Shown: one piece after another, positions 8,024 to 16,218 of the stretch | Position numbering within the stretch: position 1 is the stretch's first letter | How the letters are laid out: each line of letters starts with the position of its first letter | Origin: Streptomyces antibioticus | GTDB taxonomy: Bacteria; Actinomycetota; Actinomycetes; Streptomycetales; Streptomycetaceae | NCBI RefSeq assembly: GCF_002019855.1 | Contig: NZ_CM007717.1 | Span: forward strand, 620,001-684,000 | Direction: 5' to 3' | Length of the DNA: 64,000 nucleotides | Notes under the pieces: generated by a model | What the model was told of the DNA's origin: nothing | The model's database searches: none | The model's input: the letters and a program-made list of their open reading frames with translations, nothing else | Program-made: the position numbers and the translations under genes

Positions 8024-9355
8024 TCAGATCCGGTACCGCCGCAGGGCCGGTACCGTCGCTGCCAGGCCCAGCATCAGGGCGATCACCAGCAGGCCCCCGC
8101 CCGCCACCGCCGCGCGGGGGCCGAAAGTCGCGCCTGCCGTGCCGTGCAGGACGTCGGCCAGGCGGGGGCCGCCTGCCACCACGACCGTGAAGACGCCCTG
8201 CATCCGGCCGCGCATCTCGTCCGTGGCGGCGGACAGCAGGATCGCGCCGCGGAAGACCATCGAGACCATGTCGGCGACCCCGGCGACGGCCAGGAACACC
8301 ACCGCCCACCACAGCCCGTCGCTCAGCCCGAAGGCGGCGATCGCCGCGCCCCAGGCGACGACCGCCCAGATCACCATCCAGCCGTGCCGCCGCGCCCGCG
8401 CGAACGTGCCGGAGAACAGCCCGCCCAGCACCGCGCCCACCGGGATCGCCGCGAACAGCAGCCCGTAGGCCAGCCCTTCGCCGTAGGAGGCGTACGTCTC
8501 GGCGGCGAGCTGCGGGAACAGGGCGCGGGGCATGCCGAACACCATGGCGATGACATCGGCGAGGAAGGACAGCAGGAGCACCTTGTGCCGGGCGATGTAC
8601 CGGAAGCCCTCCACGATCTCCCGCAGGCCGGCCCGCCGGGCGACCGCGCCCGCGAGCGGCGGCAGCGCGGGCAGCCGGACGACGGCCCACAGCGCCACGC
8701 ACAGCGCGAACGCGTCGATGAGATACAGCTCGGGCAGGCCGATCAGCGGAATCAGCGCACCGGCCAGCAGCGGGCCCGCGACCAGGCCGGTCTGCATGAC
8801 CGTCGAGCCGAGTGCGTTGGCCGCGGCCAGCTCGTCCGCCGGGACCAGCCGGGCGATGGAGGCGTTGCGGGCGGGCGCGTTGAGACCGAAGAACGCCTGC
8901 TGGACGGCGAGCAGCACCACCAGCACGCCCACCGAGTCGAGACCGGTGGCGGCCTGGATCCAGAACAGCACCGAGGTGACGGCGATCCCGGTGTTGGTGA
9001 TCAGCAGCAGCCGGCGCCGGTCCATGGTGTCGGCGATCGCGCCGCCCCACAGGGCGAAGACGACCATCGGCAGCAGTCCGGCGAGGCTGGCGTAGCCGAC
9101 CCACGCCGAGGAGCCGGTGATGTCGTAGATCTGCTTGGGCACGGCGACCGCGGTGAGCTGGCTGCCGACGGCCGTGACGATGGTGGAGGACCACAGCCGG
9201 CGGTAGGCGGGGCGGCGCAGCGGGCGGGTGTCCATGCCCCAGCGGCGCCAGCCCCGCCGGGGACCGACCTCCGGAGCTGGGTCGTCGTCGGGGCCGGCCT
9301 CGGGTGCGGTGCTGCTCTCGCTGGTGTCCACGGAGTTCCTGGGTGCTCGATACAT
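8024..9355 (-). CDS. MFS transporter (EntS-like exporter)
   Basis: A 443-residue major facilitator with about 12 hydrophobic segments, beginning after a hydrophilic 45-residue N-terminus. The loop GGAIADTMDRRRLLL is the MFS signature between segments 2 and 3, and the overall pattern resembles the EntS/drug-exporter branch. Substrate is unknown. The ATG at 9355 has no clear Shine-Dalgarno; a GTG at 9331 preceded by AGGA is a reasonable alternative start. The gene stands alone, with low-complexity decayed DNA beyond its 3' end. A GATAGT-like -10 lies shortly upstream. Confidence 0.85.
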   Translation of the reverse strand: MYRAPRNSVDTSESSTAPEAGPDDDPAPEVGPRRGWRRWGMDTRPLRRPAYRRLWSSTIVTAVGSQLTAVAVPKQIYDITGSSAWVGYASLAGLLPMVVFALWGGAIADTMDRRRLLLITNTGIAVTSVLFWIQAATGLDSVGVLVVLLAVQQAFFGLNAPARNASIARLVPADELAAANALGSTVMQTGLVAGPLLAGALIPLIGLPELYLIDAFALCVALWAVVRLPALPPLAGAVARRAGLREIVEGFRYIARHKVLLLSFLADVIAMVFGMPRALFPQLAAETYASYGEGLAYGLLFAAIPVGAVLGGLFSGTFARARRHGWMVIWAVVAWGAAIAAFGLSDGLWWAVVFLAVAGVADMVSMVFRGAILLSAATDEMRGRMQGVFTVVVAGGPRLADVLHGTAGATFGPRAAVAGGGLLVIALMLGLAATVPALRRYRI

Positions 9356-9457
9356 CTTTCGGGTGTGGGAGCCACTATCGCAGCATCTTCCGTGGTGTTA
9401 CGGTCTCCGTGGACATCAGATCTCACATGATGGACACAAATGGCGCTCAGTCAGGAC

Positions 9458-10075
9458 TCAGGCACCCGTGACGAGCAGCACGCCCAGGGTGATCATCGTG
9501 GCCGCGACGAGTCCGTCCAGGACGCGCCAGGCGGCGGGGCGGGTCAGGAAGCGGCCCAGCAGCCGGGCGCCGAAGCCGAGCGCGGCGAACCAGCAGAGGC
9601 TGGCGAACGCCGCGCCCAGTCCGAAGGTCCAGCGCAGCGGCCCGCGGTCGGCGGCGATCGAGCCGAGCAGGAAGACGGTGTCGAGGTAGACGTGCGGGTT
9701 GAGCCAGGTCAGCGCGAGACAGGTGAGCACCGCCCGGCGCCGGGAGCCCGCCGTCTCGCCGTCCGTGCGCAGCGCGTCCGTGCCGGGCCGCAGTACCCGG
9801 CGCGCCGCGAGCAGCCCGTACGCCAGCAGGAACGCGCCGCCGATCCAGCCCACCACGGTGAGCGCGTCCGGCCAGGCCACCACCAGGGCGCCCACCCCGG
9901 CGACGCCCAGGGCGATGAGCACGGCGTCGGACAGGGCGCAGATCCCGACCACGGCGAGGACGGTGTCCCGGCGGACCCCCTGGCGCAGGACGAAGGCGTT
10001 CTGGGCGCCGATGGCGACGATGAGCGAGAGACCGGTGCCGAAGCCTGCGGCCGCGGCGGCGAGTGCGGTGGACAT
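9458..10075 (-). CDS. LysE/ArgO family amino-acid exporter
   Basis: A 205-residue membrane protein with five to six hydrophobic helices and the family signature GLSLIVAIGAQNAFVLRQG near the N-terminus. NPHVYLDT is seen around the middle. LysE/ArgO proteins export lysine or arginine and protect against dipeptide-derived overload. It is divergent from a LysR-type regulator of the ArgP/LysG kind, the classical arrangement in Corynebacterium and other bacteria. The ATG at 10075 is preferred; a GTG nine bases upstream is possible. Regulation by the neighbour in response to basic amino acids is inferred. Confidence 0.88.
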   Translation of the reverse strand: MSTALAAAAAGFGTGLSLIVAIGAQNAFVLRQGVRRDTVLAVVGICALSDAVLIALGVAGVGALVVAWPDALTVVGWIGGAFLLAYGLLAARRVLRPGTDALRTDGETAGSRRRAVLTCLALTWLNPHVYLDTVFLLGSIAADRGPLRWTFGLGAAFASLCWFAALGFGARLLGRFLTRPAAWRVLDGLVAATMITLGVLLVTGA

Positions 10076-10112
10076 GACTCCCACGCTAGGCAGACGATCA
10101 CCGCTGGTACAG

Positions 10113-10136
10113 CTAAAGATTCTTACGTATCCTTAG
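10113..10136. promoter_or_regulatory. candidate ArgP/LysG operator between exporter and regulator
   Basis: An inverted repeat CTAAAGAT (10113-10120), 8 nt, ATCCTTAG (10129-10136), with 7 of 8 arm positions matching. It is in the divergent lysE-argP gap, which is otherwise GC-rich. LysR-type regulators usually bind such dyads close to the divergent promoters. Confidence 0.5.
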
Positions 10137-10175
10137 CGTTCGTGATGTCACGGTGTTTGACACGGTGGTGACCCA

Positions 10176-11078
10176 GTGGTGAGCGACCTGCCCCTCGACC
10201 TCGTCCGGACCCTGCTCGCGGTGGTCGACGAGGGCACCTTCGACGCGGCCGCGGCCGCCCTGCACGTGACGCCGTCGGCGGTCAGCCAGCGCGTGAAGGC
10301 CCTGGAGCAGCGCACCGGCCGGGTCCTGCTGCTGCGCACCAAGCCGGTACGGCCGACGGAGTCCGGGGAGATCGTGGTCAGGTTCGCCCGCCAGCTCGCC
10401 CGGCTGGAGCGCGACACCCGGTCCGAGCTGGGCATGAGCGACGCCGGTGAACCGGCCCGGGTGACCGTCGCGGTGAACGCCGACTCGCTGGCCACCTGGT
10501 TCCTGCCCGCCCTGTCCCGGGTGCCGCGCGAGCCGCCGCTGCGCTTCGAACTGTTCCGGGAGGACGAGACGCGTACGGCGGAGCTGCTGCGGGAGGGGGT
10601 CGTCATGGCCGCGGTCACCTCCTCGCCGGACGCGGTGGCCGGCTGTTCGGTGCGGGCGCTCGGCACGATGCGCTATCTGGCCGCCGCGAGCCCCGAGTTC
10701 GTCGCCCGGCATCTCGACGGCCTTCCGCTCGCCGAGGCGCTGACCGGGGCCCCGGTGATCATCTTCGATCGCAGCGACGACCTCCAGGACGGGTTCGTGC
10801 GCGAGCTGAGCCGAGGCGCCGGGCAGGCGAGCGGCGTACGGCACGCGGTGCCCTCCTCGGAGGGGTTCGCGGCGTCGGTCGCCGCCGGACTCGGCTGGGG
10901 CATGGTCCCGGAGGCGCAGGCGGACGCGCTGCTGCGCTCGGGCGGCCTGGTCTCGCTGGCGCCGGACCGGCCCCTGGACGTCCCCCTGTACTGGCAGCAG
11001 TGGAAGCTCGACTCCCCCGCCCTGGCGGCGCTGTCCCGGGCGGTGGCCGAGGAGGCGGCTCGGGCCCTCAGGAACTGA
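10176..11078 (+). CDS. LysR family regulator, ArgP/LysG type
   Basis: A 300-residue LysR-type transcription factor. The N-terminal winged helix-turn-helix is clear (FDAAAAALHVTPSAVSQRVKALEQRTGRVLLLR), followed by a periplasmic-binding-like effector domain. Sequence style and divergence from a LysE exporter place it in the ArgP/LysG branch, which activates export on sensing basic amino acids. Two adjacent GTG codons (10176 and 10179) could start it, and the Shine-Dalgarno is weak. The last 11 bp overlap the convergent TetR gene. Confidence 0.88.
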   Translation: MVSDLPLDLVRTLLAVVDEGTFDAAAAALHVTPSAVSQRVKALEQRTGRVLLLRTKPVRPTESGEIVVRFARQLARLERDTRSELGMSDAGEPARVTVAVNADSLATWFLPALSRVPREPPLRFELFREDETRTAELLREGVVMAAVTSSPDAVAGCSVRALGTMRYLAAASPEFVARHLDGLPLAEALTGAPVIIFDRSDDLQDGFVRELSRGAGQASGVRHAVPSSEGFAASVAAGLGWGMVPEAQADALLRSGGLVSLAPDRPLDVPLYWQQWKLDSPALAALSRAVAEEAARALRN

Positions 11079-11808
11079 GCGACGGCCCCGGCCGGGCCTC
11101 CGGGCCCCGCAGCTCCCGCAGCCTCGCCTCCGCGCTGTCCAGCAGCATCTCCAGCGCCGTCGGATAGGCGCTGGTGACCATCCGGGCCGACAGCAGCGGG
11201 GCCGCCTCGGCGATCCGGGGGTGGGTGGTGGCGGGGAGGCGGGCGTACGTCGAGCGCCACATCGCGTCGTCGGCGCGCCGCGAGGCCCGGGGCAGCGCCA
11301 GGGAGGCGGCGTCCAGGGCGGCGAAGGCCAGCGTCTGGTCGATGAAGGCGTGGTAGACGCGGACCGTCTCGGGCAGCGGGAACCCGGCGGTGCGCAGCAC
11401 GTCGAGGACGGCCTCGTCGGCGGCGAGTTCGTTGGCCCGGCCGCTGACCCGGCTCGCGGTGAGCTGGGCGGCCTGCGGATGGGCGACGTACGCGGCGTGG
11501 ATGCGCAGCCCGACGGCGTGCAGGTCCGCCCGCCACCGTCCGGTCGGCGTCCAGCCGCGCAGCGCCTCGCCGATCAGCGCGTCGCCGATGGCCAGCGTCA
11601 GATCGTCCATGCCGCGGAAGTACCGGTACAGGGTGCTCGGGTCGCAGTCGAGGGCGAGGCCGAGCCGGCGTGCGGTGAGCCCGGTGCTGCCGTGCTCGCG
11701 CAGCAGCCGCAGCGCGGCCTCGACGATCAGCCCCTCGGAGAGCACGGTGCCGCTCCGGGTGGGCCGGCGCCGGCGCCTCTTCTCCTCCGGTACCACCGCC
11801 TTCGGCAT
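11068..11808 (-). CDS. TetR family transcriptional regulator
   Basis: A 246-residue regulator. The N-terminal HTH covers about residues 25-75 (IVEAALRLLREHGSTGLTARRL then DPSTLYRYFRGMDDL). It is followed by a ligand-binding domain of the TetR_C type. A basic RRRRRPTRSG stretch precedes the HTH. The ATG follows GGGAGGGG. It is divergent from a saccharopine-dehydrogenase-like gene 148 bp away and probably controls it and itself through the dyad in the gap. The 3' end overlaps the convergent ArgP-type gene by 11 bp. Confidence 0.88.
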   Translation of the reverse strand: MPKAVVPEEKRRRRRPTRSGTVLSEGLIVEAALRLLREHGSTGLTARRLGLALDCDPSTLYRYFRGMDDLTLAIGDALIGEALRGWTPTGRWRADLHAVGLRIHAAYVAHPQAAQLTASRVSGRANELAADEAVLDVLRTAGFPLPETVRVYHAFIDQTLAFAALDAASLALPRASRRADDAMWRSTYARLPATTHPRIAEAAPLLSARMVTSAYPTALEMLLDSAEARLRELRGPEARPGPSLSS

Positions 11809-11835
11809 GACCCCTCCCGTGTCACGACGCTTATG

Positions 11836-11859
11836 CCAACGCCATTGACCTTACGTTGG
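11836..11859. promoter_or_regulatory. candidate TetR operator (CCAACG-N12-CGTTGG)
   Basis: A perfect inverted repeat with 6-bp arms, CCAACG at 11836 and CGTTGG at 11854, in the divergent gap. TTGACC and TTACG lie inside it, so it overlaps likely promoter elements. Confidence 0.45.
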
Positions 11860-11891
11860 TGCGGGGCATTGGATCTCCGGCAGGGGCCCCT

Positions 11892-11922
11892 TTCCGCATT
11901 CCGCATTCCGCATTTCCGCATC
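11892..11922 (+). repeat. CCGCATT heptamer repeats in leader
   Basis: Four near-tandem copies of CCGCATT (the last as CCGCATC, one interrupted by an extra T) lie about 35-60 bp upstream of the saccharopine-dehydrogenase-like start. They are probably a slippage-prone leader; no function is evident. Confidence 0.5.
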
Positions 11923-11955
11923 CTTCTCCAGTCTTCGACCGAGGGAGTTCTCGTC

Positions 11956-13173
11956 ATGCGTGTCCTGCTCGTGGGCGCCGGCGGTGTGGGTACCGCCATC
12001 ACCCGGATCGCCGCCCGGCGTCCGTTCTTCGAGGCGATGGTCGTCGCCGACTACGATCCGGCCCGCGCCGAGGCGGCCGTCGCCGCGCTCGGCGGGGACG
12101 ACCGCTTCCACGCCGAGCGCGTCGACGCGAGCGACGAGGCGGCGGTGACGGAGCTGCTCTCCCGCCACCGCTGCGACGTACTGCTCAACGCCACCGACCC
12201 GCGGTTCGTGATGCCCCTGTTCCGCGCGGCCCGCGCCGCCGGGGCCACCTATGTCGACATGGCGATGTCGCTGTCCCGGCCGCATCCCGAGAAGCCGTAC
12301 GAGGAGTGCGGCGTCAAGCTCGGCGACGAACAGTTCGCGCTGGCCCGGGAGTGGGAGGACGCGGGCGGGCTCGCGCTCGTCGGGATGGGCGTGGAGCCCG
12401 GTCTGTCGGACGTGTTCGCACGGTACGCGGCCGACGAACTCTTCGACGAGATCGAGGAGATCGGCGTCCGGGACGGCGCGAACCTCACCGTGGAGGGCTA
12501 CGACTTCGCGCCCTCCTTCAGCATCTGGACCACGATCGAGGAGTGTCTGAACCCGCCGGTGGTCTACGAGGAGGACCGCGGCTGGTTCACCACCGAACCG
12601 TTCAGCGAGCCCGAGGTGTTCGACTTCCCCGACGGCATCGGCCCGGTGGAGTGCGTGAACGTCGAGCACGAGGAGGTGCTCCTGATGCCGCGCTGGGTGG
12701 ACGCGCGCCGGGTCACCTTCAAGTACGGCCTGGGCGGGGAGTTCGTCGACACCCTCAAGACGCTGCACCAGTTGGGCCTGGACCGCACCACGCCGGTGAC
12801 CGTGCCGAGCGCGTCGGGCCCGGTGGCGGTCTCCCCGCGGGACGTGGTCGCCGCCTGTCTGCCGGACCCGGCCACGCTCGGCGAGCGCATGCACGGCAAG
12901 ACCTGCGCGGGCACCTGGGTGCGGGGCGTGAAGGACGGGGCGCCGCGCGAGGTGTACCTGTACCACGTGGTCGACAACCAGTGGTCGATGGCCGAGTACG
13001 GCAGTCAGGCCGTGGTCTGGCAGACGGCCGTCAACCCGGTCGTCGCGCTCGAACTCCTGGCCACCGGCGCCTGGTCGGGCGCGGGGGTGCTCGGCCCCGA
13101 GGCGTTCGACGCCCGCCCCTTCCTGGATCTGCTGACCGCGTACGGCTCCCCGTGGGGTCTGCGGGAGCAGTGA
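11956..13173 (+). CDS. saccharopine dehydrogenase family protein
   Basis: A 405-residue NAD(P)-dependent enzyme of the saccharopine dehydrogenase/carboxynorspermidine synthase-like family. The Rossmann motif VLLVGAGGVGTAITRIAA opens the protein, and LLNATDPRFVMPLFRAARAA is seen near residue 75. The C-terminal half is the typical catalytic/dimerisation domain. Family members act on amino-acid imine adducts, but the substrate cannot be read. The ATG is preceded by GAGGGAG, and the longer open frame upstream is not homologous. It is transcribed divergently from a TetR gene that probably represses it. Confidence 0.85.
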   Translation: MRVLLVGAGGVGTAITRIAARRPFFEAMVVADYDPARAEAAVAALGGDDRFHAERVDASDEAAVTELLSRHRCDVLLNATDPRFVMPLFRAARAAGATYVDMAMSLSRPHPEKPYEECGVKLGDEQFALAREWEDAGGLALVGMGVEPGLSDVFARYAADELFDEIEEIGVRDGANLTVEGYDFAPSFSIWTTIEECLNPPVVYEEDRGWFTTEPFSEPEVFDFPDGIGPVECVNVEHEEVLLMPRWVDARRVTFKYGLGGEFVDTLKTLHQLGLDRTTPVTVPSASGPVAVSPRDVVAACLPDPATLGERMHGKTCAGTWVRGVKDGAPREVYLYHVVDNQWSMAEYGSQAVVWQTAVNPVVALELLATGAWSGAGVLGPEAFDARPFLDLLTAYGSPWGLREQ

Positions 13174-13272
13174 GCGGCGTCCGGGCCGTTTCATCCCCGG
13201 CCCGCGTGGTCACCCGCCTCGGAGCGAACATCCAAAAATCCGCCCGAACGACTTCGATCGCAGGTGACTTCG

Positions 13273-13521
13273 ATGGACAACTGGCGAGAGAGCGCCGAGT
13301 GCCGCCATGAGGACCCCGACCTCTTCTTCCCGATCGGGACCTCGGGCCCGGCGCTGCTCCAGACCGAACAGGCGAAGGCGGTCTGCCGTCGCTGCCCGGT
13401 GCGGGAGGCGTGCCTGGACTGGGCCATGAACACGGATCAGACACTCGGGGTGTGGGGCGGCACGAGCGAGACGGAACGGCGCGCGATCAAGCGGCGCGCC
13501 CGGGCCCGCCGGGGCTCGTGA
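13273..13521 (+). CDS. WhiB-like (Wbl) iron-sulfur protein
   Basis: An 82-residue Wbl protein with the four conserved cysteines at 10, 38, 41 and 47, in the C-Xn-CxxC-X5-C pattern that holds a [4Fe-4S] cluster. GVWGG and a basic C-terminus (RRAIKRRARARR) follow for DNA or sigma-factor contact. Wbl proteins are actinobacteria-specific, redox- or NO-sensitive partners of the primary sigma factor. The ATG after AGGTG is chosen over a GTG nine bases upstream. It lies tail-to-tail with a histidine kinase gene. Which Wbl class it belongs to is not decided. Confidence 0.92.
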   Translation: MDNWRESAECRHEDPDLFFPIGTSGPALLQTEQAKAVCRRCPVREACLDWAMNTDQTLGVWGGTSETERRAIKRRARARRGS

Positions 13522-13562
13522 CCGCCGGGCCCCGTGACCGCCGACCGGGGCGGCAGGGGTGC

Positions 13563-15398
13563 TCAGTCGTCCGGCGGGGCCGCGGCCGGCAGCCGCAGCG
13601 TGAAGACGCTGCCGGTGCCGGGCTCGCTCGCCGCCTCGGCCGTCCCGCCGTGCGCGGCGACCAGATGGCGGACGATGTTCAGGCCGAGGCCGCTGCCTCC
13701 GGTGCGGCGGCTGCGGGACTTCTCGGCGCGCCAGAACCGGTCGAAGACGTGCGGCAGATCCTCGGCGGCGATCCCGGCGCCGGTGTCGGCGACCGCCAGG
13801 ACGACCCGGTCGCCGTCGCGCCGGGCGCTCAGGGTGACCGTGCCGCCGTGCGGGGTGTGCCGTACGGCGTTGGCGACGAGGTTGCCGAGTGCCTGGCGCA
13901 GCCGGACCGGGTCGGCGTCCAGCCAGGGCGTGTCCTCGGCGGTGGTGCGCAGGGTGACGCCGGCGGTGTCGGCGGCGACCCGGTGGGCGGCGGCGACCTG
14001 GGCGAGCAGTTCACCGGCGGGCACGGGCTCCCGGTGCAGGCTCAGGGTGCCGGCGTCGGCGGCGGCGAGGTCGCGCAGGTCGTCGATGATCTGCTGGAGC
14101 AGCAGGGCCTCCTCGTGCAGGGCGCCGAGGAGTTCGGGGTCGGGGTCGACCAGGCCGTCCCGGGTGACCTCCAGCCAGCCCCGGATGTTGGTGAGCGGGC
14201 TGCGCAGTTCATGGGCGACGTCGGCGACCAGGGCCTTGCGCTGGGCCTCCAGGCGTTCGCGGCGTTCGGCGAGGTCGTTGAACGCCTCGGCGAGGATCCC
14301 GGTCTCGTCGCGGGTGGTGACGGGCACGCGCGCGTGCCGGTCGGGGGGCTGCTGGGCGGCCTCGGTGAGCGCGCGCAGCGGGCGGACCAGCCGGGTGGCG
14401 ACGACCGCGGTCACGGCGAGGGTGACGGCGAGCACCAGCCCGGCCGCGCCGGCGACCTTCGCCTGGTTGGCCGGGGACAGGTTCCAGCGGGGTGCCGGGC
14501 GGTTGTCCCCGCCGCCGAGGAAAAGTTCGGCGGCCGGGGCGACATAGGGGTCGAGCTGGGCGCGGCGGGCGTCGTCCACGCAGCTCTGCACGGCCCGTTG
14601 CGCCCGAGCGCCACCGATCTTGTAGTACTTGGTGATGATCGGGGGCGTGAGGCTCCCGTCGCCCATGTCGACCACCAGGCCGAGGGAGGCGTCGAGGCCC
14701 TCGAGACCCGCGCTCCTCAGACAGGGCAGGGCACGTTCCTGGAGCGCGCGCAGCGCCCGGTCCTCGGTGGGGGTGGGCGTGGCGAGCCGCCCGTCGTCGC
14801 AGACCTCGCGCCCGTAGGCGACCTCCGGGGCCCCCTCCTCGTGAGTGAGGACGGGGCGGCCGCTGGGGATGCGGGTGACCGTCATGTCGTATCCCAGGCG
14901 GGAGTAGCAGCCGCGCTGGGTCTCGGCGTGCCGGTCGAGCTTGGCACGCTCGGCGGCGGTGAGGCGGTACGGGCCGACCGCCCGCGGGTCGATGCCGGCG
15001 AGCTGGGCGCCGCGCTCGGTGTAGGTGTCGGTGCGCAGCGGGTCGATGCCTGCGGCGGCGCGCGGGGGCAGCGAGGTGCCGGGGCGGGCGGAGTCGGCGA
15101 TCGGCACCCGGTCGGTGGTGGTCAGGGCGATCCGCCGGCCCGTCCGCGCGGAGAGGGCGCGCAGCAGCGTCTCGACGCCCTTCCAGTCGGGGTGGGTGGC
15201 GGCGTAGCCGCTCAGTTCGGCGAGGACGTCCATGTCGTCGGCGAGGGCCTGGCCCTGTTCCTCGCGCAGCGCGCGGGTGGTGGTGGTCACGGCGAGCCAG
15301 GCGGTGGCGGCCACCGAGCACACGGCGATGAGGACGGACGCGAACAGCAGCCGGACCAGCAGCCGTTTGCGCAGGGGTATGCGGCTCACCGGTCTCAT
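13563..15398 (-). CDS. sensor histidine kinase
   Basis: A 611-residue membrane kinase. The first transmembrane helix is at about residues 13-38, and an extracytoplasmic sensor at about 40-290 has four cysteines. The second helix is at about 295-318, followed by HAMP and HisKA with the H box VAHELRSPLTNIRGW. HATPase_c follows, with the N box NLVANAVRHTPHGG and the G boxes DTGAGIA and GGSGLGL. Its ATG overlaps the stop of the response-regulator gene (ATGA), indicating coupled translation. The signal is unknown; the large cysteine-bearing sensor suggests an envelope signal. Confidence 0.92.
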   Translation of the reverse strand: MRPVSRIPLRKRLLVRLLFASVLIAVCSVAATAWLAVTTTTRALREEQGQALADDMDVLAELSGYAATHPDWKGVETLLRALSARTGRRIALTTTDRVPIADSARPGTSLPPRAAAGIDPLRTDTYTERGAQLAGIDPRAVGPYRLTAAERAKLDRHAETQRGCYSRLGYDMTVTRIPSGRPVLTHEEGAPEVAYGREVCDDGRLATPTPTEDRALRALQERALPCLRSAGLEGLDASLGLVVDMGDGSLTPPIITKYYKIGGARAQRAVQSCVDDARRAQLDPYVAPAAELFLGGGDNRPAPRWNLSPANQAKVAGAAGLVLAVTLAVTAVVATRLVRPLRALTEAAQQPPDRHARVPVTTRDETGILAEAFNDLAERRERLEAQRKALVADVAHELRSPLTNIRGWLEVTRDGLVDPDPELLGALHEEALLLQQIIDDLRDLAAADAGTLSLHREPVPAGELLAQVAAAHRVAADTAGVTLRTTAEDTPWLDADPVRLRQALGNLVANAVRHTPHGGTVTLSARRDGDRVVLAVADTGAGIAAEDLPHVFDRFWRAEKSRSRRTGGSGLGLNIVRHLVAAHGGTAEAASEPGTGSVFTLRLPAAAPPDD

Positions 15399-16090
15399 CC
15401 CCGGCCGCCGCTGAGCTTGTAGCCGACGCCGAAGACGGTCACCAGGCGGACGGGTCTGCGCGGGTCGGCCTCGATCTTCCGGCGCAGGTTCATGATGTGC
15501 ACGTCGACGGCGCGTTCGGTGGAGGAGCGGTCGAAGCCGCGCGTGCACTGGAGCAACTGCCGCCGGGAGAAGACCCGTTCGGGTTCACCGGCGAGGGCGA
15601 GCAGGATCTGGAACTCGGCGGGCGTGCACTCCACGGGCACCCCGTCGCACGTCACCTCGTGCCGCACCGGGTCGACGACGACACCGCCGGCCCGCACCAC
15701 CGGCTCCTCGCGCCGGGCGGCGCTGCGGCCGCTGCGCCGCAGCACGGTACGGATCCGGGCCATCAGCTCGCGCGGGCTGTACGGCTTGGTCATGTAGTCG
15801 TCGGCGCCGACCTCCAGGCCGAGCAGGACGTCCTCCTCGGCGGCGCGGGCGGTGAGCATCAGGACGGGGATGTCGTCCTCGCGGCGCAGCGCCCGGCAGA
15901 CCGCGATGCCGTCGAGGACCGGCAGCATCAGGTCGAGCACGACGAGGTCGGGGCCGATCCGCCGGGCCGCGGCGACGGCGGCGGGGCCGTCGTGGACGAC
16001 GGTGGCGGTGTGTCCCTCGGCGAGGAGGGAACGCCGGATCAGCTCGGCCTGCATCGCGTCGTCCTCGGCGACCAGGACATGTGCGCACAC
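15395..16090 (-). CDS. OmpR-type response regulator
   Basis: A 231-residue regulator. The receiver domain shows the acidic pair EDD at 9-11, the phosphoacceptor in LVVLDLMLP, and the conserved Lys in YMTKPYSP. The C-terminal winged helix shows the OmpR pattern (TPAEFQILLALA, then AVDVHIMNLRRKIE, then VFGVGYKL). The GTG start is preceded by GAGGGGGG. It is the first gene of a two-gene operon with the overlapping kinase. Targets are unknown. Confidence 0.93.
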   Translation of the reverse strand: MCAHVLVAEDDAMQAELIRRSLLAEGHTATVVHDGPAAVAAARRIGPDLVVLDLMLPVLDGIAVCRALRREDDIPVLMLTARAAEEDVLLGLEVGADDYMTKPYSPRELMARIRTVLRRSGRSAARREEPVVRAGGVVVDPVRHEVTCDGVPVECTPAEFQILLALAGEPERVFSRRQLLQCTRGFDRSSTERAVDVHIMNLRRKIEADPRRPVRLVTVFGVGYKLSGGRG

Positions 16091-16117
16091 GTGGGTGGTT
16101 CCCCCCTCGGGTGGAAA

Positions 16118-16137
16118 GGCGTGGAACGGCGTGGAAA
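16118..16137 (+). repeat. GGCGTGGAA decamer repeats
   Basis: Three near-identical copies of GGCGTGGAA(A/C) in the gap upstream of the response-regulator gene, just before the hairpin at 16138. No function is evident. Confidence 0.4.
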
Positions 16138-16174
16138 GGCGGTGGGCGGGGTCCGGCGGATCCCGCCCACCGCC
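16138..16174 (-). terminator. 13-bp-stem hairpin after M1 peptidase gene
   Basis: A perfect stem: GGCGGTGGGCGGG at 16138-16150 pairs with CCCGCCCACCGCC at 16162-16174 across an 11-nt loop. It sits 45 bp past the stop of the leftward M1 peptidase gene. There is no T-tract, as is common for Streptomyces terminators. Confidence 0.6.
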
Positions 16175-16218
16175 CGGTCACGGCTCCACGATGATGACCG
16201 ACAGGTGTGTGGAACCCG

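Noticed and set aside
11851-13194. Minus-strand frame of 447 codons opposite the saccharopine-dehydrogenase-like gene
   Set aside because: No motif, composition typical of an antisense shadow, and the + strand gene has a complete Rossmann fold.
13174-13263. A separate regulatory RNA upstream of the Wbl gene
   Set aside because: Only an ordinary short leader is visible; no stem or conserved box supports it.
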